Notes: generated by a model from the letters alone, not told the origin. A DNA stretch of 64,000 nucleotides from Sphingomonas sp. S-NIH.Pt15_0812 (GCF_003951315.1 NZ_QLJH01000004.1:166201-230200), one strand, 5' to 3'. Counted from the first letter of the stretch, positions 1 to 10,610 are shown. A program made the numbers and translations.

Positions 1-266
1 CCCGCCCAGCCTTCGGCCGTGAGGATTCCACAATTCACCCCCGTGACGCCGAGGCCCGGCACGGGAGGCTGACCGCTTTGCAGGCACGCCTCGATTCCTC
101 GGTCATGAAGCGCCCTCACGAGAAACAGGCTCGATCGAACGCATGTCCATTGCGAAGATATGGTCGGCATGGGCGGCCCCCATATTTGATGCCAACGCAA
201 CCAGTGGGGATGCAGGAACGCCCGAGCGGCGGTCGCCACGTCGTAGAGCGCCGCCTGAACATCCAT
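1..266 (-). CDS. Partial hypothetical protein, possibly transglutaminase-like; 3' end beyond the window
   Basis: An open frame on the minus strand runs off the left edge with no stop; 88 N-terminal residues are visible. The chosen ATG at 266 follows a GGAGGG about 10 bases upstream. An ATG at 284 that overlaps the glycosyltransferase stop by one base is the alternative. The visible part has a cysteine in a WTCVRSSLFLVRAL helix, then GI and, at the edge, GWAG. That spacing of Cys-helix and Gly-Trp-Ala-Gly resembles transglutaminase/NlpC-like folds, but the expected His and Asp would lie outside the window, so the family is only a suggestion. It is the third gene of an operon with the GT4 and GH13 genes. 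Confidence 0.6.
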   Translation of the reverse strand, partial: MDVQAALYDVATAARAFLHPHWLRWHQIWGPPMPTISSQWTCVRSSLFLVRALHDRGIEACLQSGQPPVPGLGVTGVNCGILTAEGWA

Positions 267-283
267 CCCCACCGATCCCTCCA

Positions 284-1291
284 TCACCGCCCCAGAATCT
301 CCCGGTACAGCGCCACATAGGCATCCGCCATCCGGTCGACGCTGAACCGTTCCGCCACCGCGCGGCGGCAGGCGGCGCGGTCGATGGTATCGATCCGGCC
401 GATCGCGTCCAGCGCCTCTTCGGGCGTGTCGACCAGGAAGCCGGTGACGCCATCGTCGATCAGTTCGGGCATCGATCCGCGCCGCGCCGCGATCACCGGC
501 GTGCCGCAGGCCATCGCCTCGATCACCGACAGGCCGAAGGGTTCGTCGAAATTGATCAGGTGGAGCAGCGCCTTGGCCCCGCCGAGCGCCTGCACCCGCG
601 CCTCGCCGCCGACCGGTCCGTGATAGCGGATGTCCGCGCCCAGATGCGGCGTCACCTCGCGATCGTGATAGCCGCCGTCCTGGACGATGCCGTACAGGTC
701 CAGGCCGTGGCCGCTCGCCCGCGCCGCCGCGATCGCCTCGCCCGCGCCCTTGTCGGGATGGATGCGGCCAAAGAACAGCAGGTCGTCGCCCGGCGCCGGC
801 TGGAAGGGGAAGTCGTCCAGCACGATGCCGTGATGGATGGTCGCGGCATAGCGCAGCGCGGGATGCCGGTCCGAATCGCTGATCGCGACATAATGGACGC
901 GGTCCTGATAGGGCCGGTACATCGGCAGGATGCGGTCGGACGAGAAGCCGTGGATCGTCGTCACCATCGGCGTCGCGACCAGCCCGGAAAAGCCGTGCGC
1001 GGGAAAATCCGCCTGGTTGTGGATCAGGTCGAACCGGTCCGCCTGTTCGAACAGATGCGCCAGGTGACGGAATTCCCACACCTTGGCATCGATCGACGGG
1101 TCTTCGGAATAGGGCGCGGGCACCACGCCGTCGAGCCGCGCAGCCGTCTGGCTGTCGAGCGTGGCGAACAGCGTCACGTCGACGCCGCGCGCGACCAGCG
1201 CCTCGGTCAGCAGGCTGGTGACCAGTTCCCATGGGCCATATTGGCGCGGCGGCGTGCGCCAGGCGATCGGCGCCAGCATCGCGATCTTCAT
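284..1291 (-). CDS. Glycosyltransferase family 4 (GT-B fold)
   Basis: Complete 335-residue protein. The C-terminal half has the GT4 hallmarks: FFGRIHPDKG (about 173-182, the Arg/Lys that bind the donor phosphates) and an E-x7-E motif in DEPFGLSVIEAM (E250, E258) followed by ACGTPVIA. The N-terminal half begins with a Rossmann-like strand and has a TTIHGF segment near 111-116. Such enzymes move a sugar from a nucleotide-activated donor to an acceptor; donor and acceptor cannot be read from sequence. It lies 15 bases after the GH13 glucosidase on the same strand, which suggests a joint role in making or trimming a glucoside. Confidence 0.9.
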   Translation of the reverse strand: MKIAMLAPIAWRTPPRQYGPWELVTSLLTEALVARGVDVTLFATLDSQTAARLDGVVPAPYSEDPSIDAKVWEFRHLAHLFEQADRFDLIHNQADFPAHGFSGLVATPMVTTIHGFSSDRILPMYRPYQDRVHYVAISDSDRHPALRYAATIHHGIVLDDFPFQPAPGDDLLFFGRIHPDKGAGEAIAAARASGHGLDLYGIVQDGGYHDREVTPHLGADIRYHGPVGGEARVQALGGAKALLHLINFDEPFGLSVIEAMACGTPVIAARRGSMPELIDDGVTGFLVDTPEEALDAIGRIDTIDRAACRRAVAERFSVDRMADAYVALYREILGR

Positions 1292-1306
1292 ATCTATCCT
1301 TGTCTG

Positions 1307-2890
1307 TCAGAGCGGTAAGCGGAGAATCAGGCCTTCGTCGGCACGCAGCCCGGCCGGGTCGGCGATACCGGCCAGCGTCGATGCCAGCACCGCGCCCGAC
1401 CAGGGCAGGGCCACGGCCTCGCCGGTCAGGTTGAGCAGCACGCCCACCCGCTCGCCCGCAATGCGCCGCTCATAGGCCAGGACGCCCGCCGGGGCATCGA
1501 GCAGCGTGACGCCGCCGAGCGACAGCGCGGGCGTCGCGCGGCGCAGCGCCAGCAGGCGGCGATAGAGGGTGAGCATCGATCCCGGATCGTCCGCCTCGGC
1601 GGCGACGTTGCGCGTCGGCCAGTCGTCGTGCAGCGGCAGCCACGGCCCGACCGTGCTGAACCCGGCGAACGGGCTGGCGTCCCAGGCCATGGGCGTGCGT
1701 GAGCGGTCGCGGCCGATGCCGATCCCCGGCTGGCGCAGATCCTGCGGGTCGCGGATGCGATCGGGCGGAATGACGATCCGACCGATGCCCAGTTCGTCGC
1801 CCTGGTAGAGCGTCGGTGTGCCGCGCAGCGTCAGCAGCAGCATCGCCGCGACCCGCGCCTGTGCCTCGCCGATCCGCGCGGCGATGCGGGGGGCGTCATG
1901 GCTGCCGATCACCCAATTGGGCCAGCCATGCGCCGGCAGCGACGCCTCATAGTCCGCGATCACCCTGCGCAAGGCGTCCGCCGTCCAGTCATTCTCGATC
2001 AGCTGGAAGTTGAAGGGCAGATGCACCTCAGGCTGGTCGGGCGTGCCGTACCAGCGGGCGTGGCGGTCGTTGGGCAGGAAGATCTCGCCGACCAGCAGCC
2101 GGCCGCCATAGCCATCGGCCAGCGCGCGCATCTCGGCGGCGATCGCATGGGCCTCGGGCTGGTCGGTCGAATGACGCTGGATCAGCCGGTCGCGCTCGGT
2201 GCGGCCGGGCCGCCAGTCGGGATTGACCGGGTTGTCGGGCAGCCCCTCGGCCTTGACGATGTGCCACAGCACGTCGATGCGGAAACCGTCGACGCCGCGA
2301 TCGAACCAGAAGCGCATCACGTCCATCATCGCCGCGCGCACCGCCGGGTTGCGCCAGTTGAGGTCGGCCTGTTCCTTCAGGAAGGTGTGGAGATAATATT
2401 GCCCGGTCGCCGGGTCATGCTCCCAGGCCGGACCGCCCATGTCGCTGATCCAGTTGTTGGGCGGCCCGCCATCGGGCGCGGGATCGCGCCAGATATACCA
2501 GTCGCGCTTCGGGTCGTCGCGCGACGACCGGCTGGCGACGAACCAGGGATGCGCGGTCGAGCTGTGATTGGGCACGAAGTCGAGCAGCAGCTTCAGCCCG
2601 CGCGCATGGATCGCGGCGAGCAGCGCGTCGAACGCGGCCATGTCGCCGAACAGCGGCTCGATCCCGCGATAATCGGCGATGTCATAGCCGAAATCGGCCA
2701 TGGGCGACGGGAAGATGGGCGACAGCCAGATCGCATCGACCCCCAGCGACACGACATGGTCCAGCCGCTGCCCGATGCCGCGTAAGTCGCCGATGCCGTC
2801 GCCGTCGCTGTCCTGGAAGGAGCGCGGATAGATTTGGTAGATGGTGCCGCCCCGCCACCAGGGGGCCGGATCGGAATGCGGGTCGGTCAT
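1307..2890 (-). CDS. GH13 alpha-glucosidase / oligo-1,6-glucosidase type
   Basis: Complete 527-residue alpha-amylase-superfamily enzyme that hydrolyses or transfers alpha-glucosidic bonds. All four conserved regions are visible: DFVPNHSS (D104, H109), GFRIDVLWH (R204 and nucleophile D206), GEIFLP (acid/base E269) and GSHDAPR (H331, D332; the usual Asn before His is Ser). The start YQIYPRSFQDSDGDGIGDL is typical of the alpha-glucosidase/oligo-1,6-glucosidase subfamily. No signal peptide is seen, so it is probably cytoplasmic. It is the first gene of the minus-strand operon with the GT4 enzyme. Exact substrate is not determinable; sucrose- or isomaltose-type activities are alternatives. Confidence 0.93.
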   Translation of the reverse strand: MTDPHSDPAPWWRGGTIYQIYPRSFQDSDGDGIGDLRGIGQRLDHVVSLGVDAIWLSPIFPSPMADFGYDIADYRGIEPLFGDMAAFDALLAAIHARGLKLLLDFVPNHSSTAHPWFVASRSSRDDPKRDWYIWRDPAPDGGPPNNWISDMGGPAWEHDPATGQYYLHTFLKEQADLNWRNPAVRAAMMDVMRFWFDRGVDGFRIDVLWHIVKAEGLPDNPVNPDWRPGRTERDRLIQRHSTDQPEAHAIAAEMRALADGYGGRLLVGEIFLPNDRHARWYGTPDQPEVHLPFNFQLIENDWTADALRRVIADYEASLPAHGWPNWVIGSHDAPRIAARIGEAQARVAAMLLLTLRGTPTLYQGDELGIGRIVIPPDRIRDPQDLRQPGIGIGRDRSRTPMAWDASPFAGFSTVGPWLPLHDDWPTRNVAAEADDPGSMLTLYRRLLALRRATPALSLGGVTLLDAPAGVLAYERRIAGERVGVLLNLTGEAVALPWSGAVLASTLAGIADPAGLRADEGLILRLPL

Positions 2891-3079
2891 GCGCGGGCTG
2901 GAACTCCTCTGCCACGGGCAGGATAACGCCGGTCGCGGCGAAACGGCACATCATGGCGGACCACGATCGGCACCGAGCGTTCCAGATGCGATGCCGGACG
3001 CTCCCGCCCCACGAAATTCTATCCCGCGATCAAGCCGCTATCGCTGGCGAGCGGCCGTCATCCTCCCCATCTTCGGTCA

Positions 3080-4075
3080 ATGAAGCTTTCCTTTCTCGAT
3101 CTCGTGCCCGTCGTTGAGGGCGGCACCGTCGGCGAGGCGCTGACCCGCGCCGCCGATCTCGCGCGTCATGCCGAAGCGGAGGGTTACACCCGTTACTGGG
3201 TGGCCGAGCATCACGGCATGACCGGCATCGCCTCCGCCGCCACCTCGGTGGTGATCGCGCATCTCGCCGCCGCCACCCGGCATATCCGGGTGGGCGCGGG
3301 CGGGATCATGCTGCCCAACCATGCGCCGCTCGCCATCGCCGAGCAGTTCGGGACGCTCGACGCGCTCTTCCCTGGTCGAATCGACCTGGGCCTGGGTCGC
3401 GCGCCCGGCAGCGACCAGCGCGTCGCGCGCGCGATGCGGCGGACGCTGGAGACCGACGCCAACGCCTTTCCGCAGGACGTGCTGGAGCTGCAAAGCTATT
3501 TCGCCGATGACGGCCAGACCGGCATCGTCGCGACCCCCGGCGCGGGCGCGCGGCCGGACCTGTGGATCCTGGGGTCGAGCCTGTTCGGGGCGCAGCTCGC
3601 CGCCGCGCTCGGCCTGCCCTATGCCTTCGCCTCGCACTTCGCGCCCGACGCGCTGGACCAGGCGATGGCGATCTACCGCCGCGACTTCCGCCCCTCGGCC
3701 TATTGCGCCAAGCCCTATGCGATGGCCGGGTTCAACGTCTTCGCCGCCGACACCGCCGAGCAGGCGGAACTGATCGCTTCGTCGCAGCAACAGTCGTTCG
3801 TGGCGCTGCGCACCGGCAATCCGCGCCAGTTGCCGCCGCCGGTGGCGGGGTATCGCGCTTCGCTGGGGGCGCAGGGCAATGCGCTGCTGAACCAGGTGCT
3901 GAGCTGTTCGTCGATCGGCACCGCCGACACGGTGGCGCGCGACCTCGCGGCGTTCGTCGCGCGGACCGGGGTCGACGAGGTGATGGTGACCAGCGCGATC
4001 TACGACCAGGATGCGCGCAAGCGTTCGCTGACCCTCACCGCCCAGGCGGCACAGGAGGTCAAGGTCGCCGCCTGA
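3080..4075 (+). CDS. LLM-class flavin-dependent oxidoreductase
   Basis: Complete 331-residue luciferase-like (TIM-barrel, FMN-dependent) protein. The N-terminal strand is [20 protein letters not shown] (about 38-46), then [19 protein letters not shown] and [12 protein letters not shown], are characteristic of the group-1 luciferase-like oxidoreductases related to YhbW/YvbT. The natural substrate of this group is not settled. It stands alone on the plus strand and its stop lies only three bases from the stop of the convergent histidine kinase. A 190-base leader separates it from the divergent GH13 gene; nothing distinctive was seen there. Confidence 0.92.
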   Translation: MKLSFLDLVPVVEGGTVGEALTRAADLARHAEAEGYTRYWVAEHHGMTGIASAATSVVIAHLAAATRHIRVGAGGIMLPNHAPLAIAEQFGTLDALFPGRIDLGLGRAPGSDQRVARAMRRTLETDANAFPQDVLELQSYFADDGQTGIVATPGAGARPDLWILGSSLFGAQLAAALGLPYAFASHFAPDALDQAMAIYRRDFRPSAYCAKPYAMAGFNVFAADTAEQAELIASSQQQSFVALRTGNPRQLPPPVAGYRASLGAQGNALLNQVLSCSSIGTADTVARDLAAFVARTGVDEVMVTSAIYDQDARKRSLTLTAQAAQEVKVAA

Positions 4076-4078
4076 CGC

Positions 4079-5494
4079 TCAGGCGGCCGCCGTCGCCGCC
4101 GGCAGGCGCAGGCGGACGAGCAGGCCGCCGAGATCCTCGCTCTCCTCCAGCGTGACGGTGCCGCCATAGATTTCCGCCACGTCGCGGACGATGGCGAGGC
4201 CCAGGCCGGTGCCCGGCTTGCCCGTGTCCAGCCGCACGCCACGGTCGAAGATGCGCACCCGGTCGTCGGGCGGGATTCCCATGCCGTCATCCTCGACCAG
4301 GATCTCGACGAACCCCGCCTCCGCCGCGACCGTAACGAAGACGCTGCCGCCGCCATATTTGGCGGCATTCTCGATCAGGTTGCCGAGCATCTCGTCCAGG
4401 TCCTGCCGCTCGACATGGACCTGCAGGTCCTTCGGGCCGGCGACGTCGATGCGGACATGGCGATAGAGGCGGCCGACCGCGCGCTCGACCGATTGCAGGC
4501 TGGGCCAGACCTCGGCCCGGCTGTGCGCCGAACCGCGCCGGCCGACCGCGCGGGCGCGCGCCAGATGATGGTCGACCTGCCGCCGCATCGTCCGCGCCTC
4601 GCGGATCACCGTCTCGGCCAGGTCGTCGGCCTGGGCGGTGGCGGCGTTCATGATCACGGTCAGCGGGGTTTTCAGCGCATGGGCGAGGTTGCCGGCATGG
4701 CGGCGCGCCTCCTCGGCCTGTTTCTCGTTATGCTCGACCAGCGCGTTCAGCTCCTCGACCAGCGGCGCGACCTCGTCGGGCAGCGCGCCGCCGACGCGCG
4801 AGCTTTGCCCGCTGCGCATCCGCACGATCTCCATGCGCAGCCGCCTGAGCGGCAACAGGCCATAGACCGTCTGGAGCCCCGCCAGCACGATCAGCCCCAG
4901 CGCCAGCAACAGGAAGGATCGCACCAATGTCCGCCGCAGCGCCGCGATCTGCGCGTCGAGCCCGTCGCGGCTCTGCGCCACCTGGAAGCGCCAGCGCACC
5001 TTCGATCCGGGCAGTTGCACGTCGCGCTCGACGATGCGCAGTTTCTCCTGCCCGAACTGGTTGCTGTCATAGGCATGGACGCCGCGATCCTGGTGCGGCG
5101 CGCCATAGGCCAGTCGCCGGTCCCAGAGCGAGCGCGACGGGAAAGGCTCGCGCCCCGGTGCCGACACCTGCCAGTAGAGGCCGGAATAGGGCTCCAGGAA
5201 CCGCTGGTCCGCCGCCTCGCGCGAGAATTGCACCTCGCCGATCGGGTCGATCTCGGCCGACACGATCTGCGCGGTCAGCACATATTCGAGCTGGTCGTCG
5301 AAATTGCGCGTCACCGCATTGGCCAGCACCCGGTCGAGCGCAAAGCCGCCCCCCGCCAGCAGCAGCGTGATCCACGCCGCCGCGATCAGGATCATGCGCC
5401 GCGACAGCGACCCCGTGGTGCGCGCGGGCGCGAAGGTCGGCGGGTCGCCAGGGCGAGCGTCGGGGACGGCAGAGTCGGTCACGGAGGCGGTCAC
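4079..5494 (-). CDS. Sensor histidine kinase (PhoQ-like architecture)
   Basis: Membrane histidine kinase, 471 residues from a GTG at 5494, ten bases after the response-regulator stop. An upstream ATG at 5560 would overlap the regulator by 56 bases and is less likely. Order: a Pro/Ala-rich cytoplasmic tail, membrane helix 1 (about 36-58), a periplasmic domain of roughly 130 residues, membrane helix 2 (about 192-214), a dimerisation helix with phospho-acceptor His in NLAHALKTPL (about H272), and a catalytic ATPase domain with NLIENAAKYG, EDDGMGIP and GTGLGLAIV. It should phosphorylate the adjacent OmpR-type regulator. The signal is unknown; related PepSY-linked systems respond to cations or envelope peptides. 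Confidence 0.92.
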   Translation of the reverse strand: MTASVTDSAVPDARPGDPPTFAPARTTGSLSRRMILIAAAWITLLLAGGGFALDRVLANAVTRNFDDQLEYVLTAQIVSAEIDPIGEVQFSREAADQRFLEPYSGLYWQVSAPGREPFPSRSLWDRRLAYGAPHQDRGVHAYDSNQFGQEKLRIVERDVQLPGSKVRWRFQVAQSRDGLDAQIAALRRTLVRSFLLLALGLIVLAGLQTVYGLLPLRRLRMEIVRMRSGQSSRVGGALPDEVAPLVEELNALVEHNEKQAEEARRHAGNLAHALKTPLTVIMNAATAQADDLAETVIREARTMRRQVDHHLARARAVGRRGSAHSRAEVWPSLQSVERAVGRLYRHVRIDVAGPKDLQVHVERQDLDEMLGNLIENAAKYGGGSVFVTVAAEAGFVEILVEDDGMGIPPDDRVRIFDRGVRLDTGKPGTGLGLAIVRDVAEIYGGTVTLEESEDLGGLLVRLRLPAATAAA

Positions 5495-5504
5495 GTCGTC
5501 GGGA

Positions 5505-6170
5505 TCAGGCGTCCGGCTCGTCCAGGCTGTAGCCGAGCCCGCGGATGGTGGTGATGACATCCTGGCCCAGCTTCTTGCGAATGCGCGTCACGAACACCTC
5601 GATCGTGTTCGAATCGCGGTCGAAATCCTGGTCGTAGATATGTTCGATCAGCTCGGTGCGGCTGACCACCTTGCCCTTGTGGTGGAGCAGGTAGCTAAGC
5701 AACTTATATTCCTGCGCGGTCAGCTTCACCGGCTCGCCGGCGCGCGTCACCTTGCCCGAGCGGGTGTCGAGCCGCACGTCGCCCGCCGTCAGTTCCGAGG
5801 ACGCATTGCCCGAGGCGCGGCGGATCAGCGCGCGCAGCCGGGCGATCAGTTCCTCGGTCTGGAAGGGCTTGGCGACATAGTCGTCCGCGCCCGCGTCCAG
5901 TCCCGCCACCTTGTCGGACCAGCTGTCGCGCGCGGTCAGGACCAGCACGGGCGTGGTCTTGCCCTCTTTGCGCCAGCGGTCGAGCACGGTCAGCCCGTCG
6001 ATCTCCGGCAGGCCCAGGTCGAGCACGATCGCGTCATAAGTCTCGGTCTGGCCCAGGAACAGGCCCTCCTCGCCATCGGTGGCGAGGTCGATCGCATAGC
6101 CCGCGCCTTCCAGCGTGTTCTTGAGCTGCTGCCCCAGATTGGGTTCGTCCTCGACGATCAGCACCCGCAT
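5505..6170 (-). CDS. OmpR/PhoP-family response regulator
   Basis: Complete 221-residue response regulator. The receiver carries the acidic pair in VEDEPN, phospho-acceptor D51 (IVLDLGLPEIDG), T79 in LTARD and K101 in AKPF. The C-terminal part (about 125-220) is an OmpR-type winged helix ending with FVTRIRKKLGQDVITTIRGLGYSL. It is transcribed just ahead of the kinase and downstream of the PepSY gene, so the three form a PepSY-regulator-kinase unit. Family knowledge suggests it activates the PepSY gene and its own operon. Confidence 0.95.
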   Translation of the reverse strand: MRVLIVEDEPNLGQQLKNTLEGAGYAIDLATDGEEGLFLGQTETYDAIVLDLGLPEIDGLTVLDRWRKEGKTTPVLVLTARDSWSDKVAGLDAGADDYVAKPFQTEELIARLRALIRRASGNASSELTAGDVRLDTRSGKVTRAGEPVKLTAQEYKLLSYLLHHKGKVVSRTELIEHIYDQDFDRDSNTIEVFVTRIRKKLGQDVITTIRGLGYSLDEPDA

Positions 6171-6242
6171 TGTCCATCCTCCATGACCACGAACGACCGT
6201 CGTTAAGCCCGCGGGGGCGTGGAGGAAAGCACCTGTCGCACC

Positions 6243-6272
6243 GCTGAACCCGATCGTCGGCGATCATTCAGC
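6243..6272 (-). other. Imperfect hairpin between the PepSY and response-regulator genes
   Basis: GCTGAA (6243-6248) and TTCAGC (6267-6272) are perfect arms. Inside them GATCG and CGATC pair again around a TCGG loop. It lies in the 126-base spacer between the PepSY stop and the regulator start. It could be an attenuating hairpin in the transcript or a regulator-binding dyad; the sequence alone does not decide. Confidence 0.35.
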
Positions 6273-6296
6273 CTGGGAGACGCACCAGGGGGCCGA

Positions 6297-6590
6297 TCAG
6301 TTGCCGGTCTTGCCGATCACCTGGCCCGACCGCTCGTCGACATCGACCCAGATGACGACCCCGTCGCGCAGGAACTTCATCGTATAGGTGCCGCTGCGCG
6401 CGTCGTAGTCGAACCCCAGATATTGCGCGCCGCGCATCATCGGGATCACCCGCCGCTCGATCTCCTTGATCGATACCGACCGCCCCTGCCGGCGCGCGTC
6501 ATAGGCGCGCATCTGGTCGCCACGCGACTGGGCCGGCGCGATCGCGGGGGCCGTGGCGGCCAGCAGCGCAAGGGGCAGGAGGATTCGCAT
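6297..6590 (-). CDS. Exported PepSY-domain protein
   Basis: 97-residue protein with a Sec signal peptide (MRILLPLALLAATAPAIAPA, about 1-20). A mature PepSY-like domain follows: SIKEIERRVIPMM, then YLGFDYDARSGTYTMKFL, then WVDVDERSGQVIG. Small periplasmic PepSY proteins are commonly encoded next to OmpR-type two-component systems and are thought to modulate peptidases or sensor kinases. It is the first gene of the minus-strand set with the regulator and kinase. Confidence 0.82.
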   Translation of the reverse strand: MRILLPLALLAATAPAIAPAQSRGDQMRAYDARRQGRSVSIKEIERRVIPMMRGAQYLGFDYDARSGTYTMKFLRDGVVIWVDVDERSGQVIGKTGN

Positions 6591-6690
6591 CGCTGGACGC
6601 CATAGCTAAGGGGCATTGAACCGCCTGTGAATGCCTTGTCGGTCGCGGTTGCTGTTGCCGATCGGCCACAGGCGTCTTAGGTGGCGACGC

Positions 6691-8479
<1,789 letters not shown>

Positions 8480-8487
8480 TCGCCGTC

Positions 8488-8955
8488 ATGTCCCGTCCCG
8501 CCCCCTGGCGCCTCGACGCCGATCGCTTCGCGCACCGCACGCTGTTCCAGACGCGCTATCAGGATCTCGACCCCAACGGGCATATCAACAACGTCGCCTA
8601 TGCCGCGCTGTTCGAAAGCGCGCGGGTGCGCTTCAATGCCGGCATCGCGCTCGACCGGTGGCACGACCTGCGCTTCCTGGTCGCCAAGGTCGAGCTGAAC
8701 TATCTGGCGGAGGGGCACTTCCCCAGCGATGTCGAGATCGCCACCGCGGTCGGGCCGATCGGCGGACGGAGCTGGCAGATGCTGTCGACCATGTTCCAGG
8801 ACGGCGTCGCGCTCGCCACCTGCGACACGGTGCTGGTCGCCAGCCGGGCGGCGGACGGCCTGCCGCCCGCGATGCGCGCGGTATTGGAAGCGGCGCAGTT
8901 GCCCGAGATGGATCAGAGCAGCGCCAGCGTCGCCGGGTCGGGCGCTCCGTCGTAG
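8488..8955 (+). CDS. Acyl-CoA thioesterase, 4-hydroxybenzoyl-CoA thioesterase-type hotdog fold
   Basis: 155-residue single-hotdog protein. The segment TRYQDLDPNGHINNVAYAALFE has the Asp and the GHINN loop typical of 4HBT/YbgC-type thioesterases, which cleave acyl-CoA esters in the cytoplasm. A conserved VELNYLAEG strand follows near 70-80. It starts eight bases after the restored end of the ABC-F gene and may be co-transcribed. The last 43 bases overlap the 3' end of the convergent DUF1810 gene, so the C-terminal tail after about residue 141 is probably unconserved. Confidence 0.85.
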   Translation: MSRPAPWRLDADRFAHRTLFQTRYQDLDPNGHINNVAYAALFESARVRFNAGIALDRWHDLRFLVAKVELNYLAEGHFPSDVEIATAVGPIGGRSWQMLSTMFQDGVALATCDTVLVASRAADGLPPAMRAVLEAAQLPEMDQSSASVAGSGAPS

Positions 8956-9323
8956 AATCGATCGAGCCCCGCCTGGAACGGCGTCGGGTCGTCGGCGATG
9001 GCGGCGAACAGCGTCAGCGAGGACCGGAGCTTGATCGCGTCGATCCCGCCTAGGATCGCTTCCGCGCTGCCCTGGGCCGCGACCACCGCATTGGTCGCCT
9101 CGATCAACCGGGGCCCGAGCAGCGGATGCGCCAGATAGGCGCGCGCCTCCTCGGCGGAGGCGATGGCGTAGCGCCGCGCCATCGGGCTCTGGCCCAGCCC
9201 GGCGATCTGCGGAAAGATGAACCACATCCAATGGCTGCGCTTGGCGCCGGCACGCAGTTCGGCAAGCGCGGTGGCGTGGACATCGGCCTGCGCGGCGACG
9301 AAGCGGGATAGGTCATGGGCCAT
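8913..9323 (-). CDS. DUF1810 family protein
   Basis: 136-residue protein from the ATG at 9323; a longer open frame upstream to 9980 is a shadow of the lipoprotein gene on the other strand. It has the family start DLSRFVAAQ and then HWMWFIFPQIAGLGQSPMARRYAI, followed by LLGPRLIEATNAV and KLRSSLTLFA. DUF1810 proteins are small calpastatin-like cytoplasmic proteins of unknown function. The gene is convergent with the thioesterase and overlaps it by 43 bases. Confidence 0.9.
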   Translation of the reverse strand: MAHDLSRFVAAQADVHATALAELRAGAKRSHWMWFIFPQIAGLGQSPMARRYAIASAEEARAYLAHPLLGPRLIEATNAVVAAQGSAEAILGGIDAIKLRSSLTLFAAIADDPTPFQAGLDRFYDGAPDPATLALL

Positions 9324-9434
9324 GGCCTCCACATGGGATCGCGCCCCCGTCGCGCAACCCGTGACGGGCCTGGACGTTCGTTCCACCTGTGTCCCCTCCG
9401 GCCGCGTGCCGGCCTTGTCCACCGGAGCATCGGC

Positions 9435-9956
9435 ATGAAGCGCAGCATTCTCCTCCCCTTCGCGATGCTGGCCCTGACCGCGACGCTTGCGGGATGCGGG
9501 AAGAAGGAGCCGGACGTCAGCGAAGCGGCGCCCGGCAATTTCGTGCCCCCCGTCACGCGGGCGCCGACGCCGGTCGCGGGCCAGGCCAATCGCACGCCGC
9601 TCTCCGCCTATGTCGGCCATTATCCGCAGGACGCGGTCGAGGGCGTGTCCTTCTTCGACCGGACCGAGGTCGCCAATGCCCTGATCGACGCGGTCGCCGA
9701 CGAAAAGCTGCGCCACCGGATCACCGGCCGCGACACGGTGGCGGTGCCGATCTTCGCGACGGGCGGGATGATCGCCGCGCATGGCTGCGAACCGCATAAT
9801 TGCGGCGATCACGACTGGACGGTGCTGGTCCCCGGCGACGGCGACCGCGGCAAGGCGATGGTCTGCCACCATGACGCCGCCACGATGGGCGACGCCAGCC
9901 GCTGGATGAGCCGCGCGGGAACGCAGAGCCGGCCCGGCGATTGTCCGCAGGCCTGA
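9435..9956 (+). CDS. Probable Ivy-type lysozyme-inhibitor lipoprotein
   Basis: 173-residue lipoprotein from ATG 9435. The signal peptide ends in a lipobox LAGC with C21 as the lipidation site, followed by KKE. The mature part has a 30-residue Pro-rich linker and then a compact domain. GCEPHNCGDHDW (C118-H121-C123) matches the disulfide-closed CKPHDC loop of Ivy, whose His enters the lysozyme active site. Two further Cys (C144, C170) could form another disulfide. By homology it would sit in the periplasm or outer membrane and block c-type lysozymes or restrain endogenous lytic enzymes. The assignment rests on this loop and the overall size. Confidence 0.65.
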   Translation: MKRSILLPFAMLALTATLAGCGKKEPDVSEAAPGNFVPPVTRAPTPVAGQANRTPLSAYVGHYPQDAVEGVSFFDRTEVANALIDAVADEKLRHRITGRDTVAVPIFATGGMIAAHGCEPHNCGDHDWTVLVPGDGDRGKAMVCHHDAATMGDASRWMSRAGTQSRPGDCPQA

Positions 9957-9982
9957 CCGACAGATAGCAAGGAGCCGCATCG

Positions 9983-10606
9983 ATGCTGGAGAACATGCCC
10001 CATTGGCTGGGACAGGCGTTGAGCAACTGGCGCGCCGGTGCCGACGCGCTGGCGATCGCGCGACCGGAACTGACCGTGGCGACGCGGCTGACGCTGGACA
10101 GCCCGGCCTTTGCCGATGGGGCGCGGCTGCCCGTGCGCTTCACCGATGATGGCGAAGGCGTGTCGCCGCCCCTGCTGTGGCGCGACCTGCCGGTCGGCGC
10201 CGCCAGCCTGGCGCTGCTGGTCGAGGATGCCGATTCGCCGACGCCGCAGCCGCTGGTCCACGCGGTCGTCTGGGGCCTGTCGCCCGACGATGGCGGCCTG
10301 GCGGAAGGCGCGATCGTCGATGATGGCGAGGGCGATGCCGAGGGCCGCGATGTCGGACGTAATTCCTATCGCCGGCAGGGCTGGCTGCCGCCCGATCCGC
10401 CGACCGGCCATGGTGAGCATCGTTATGCGTTCCAGCTCTTCGCGCTGGATGGTGGAGCGGTGCTGGAGGGGCATGATCCCGGCCGGACCGCGCTGATCGC
10501 GGCGATGGCGGGCCATGTCCTGGCGGCCGGGCTGCTGGTCGGCACCTATTCGCGCGAGGCGCTCGCCCCGATCGGAGCGGTGGGGCCGAGCGGCGCCCTG
10601 GCCTGA
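9983..10606 (+). CDS. YbhB/YbcL family PEBP-like (Raf kinase inhibitor-like) protein
   Basis: 207-residue protein with a good ribosome site (AAGGAGCC) before ATG 9983. The phosphatidylethanolamine-binding-protein fold is recognisable from FTDDGEGVSPPLLWRDLP, LLVEDADSPTPQPLVHAVVWGL and HRYAFQLFALD. This matches the D-x-D-x-P and G-x-H-R motifs around the anion-binding pocket. No signal peptide; probably cytoplasmic. Bacterial members have no firmly established role. It follows the Ivy-like gene on the same strand after 26 bases. Confidence 0.93.
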   Translation: MLENMPHWLGQALSNWRAGADALAIARPELTVATRLTLDSPAFADGARLPVRFTDDGEGVSPPLLWRDLPVGAASLALLVEDADSPTPQPLVHAVVWGLSPDDGGLAEGAIVDDGEGDAEGRDVGRNSYRRQGWLPPDPPTGHGEHRYAFQLFALDGGAVLEGHDPGRTALIAAMAGHVLAAGLLVGTYSREALAPIGAVGPSGALA

Positions 10607-10610
10607 ACGT

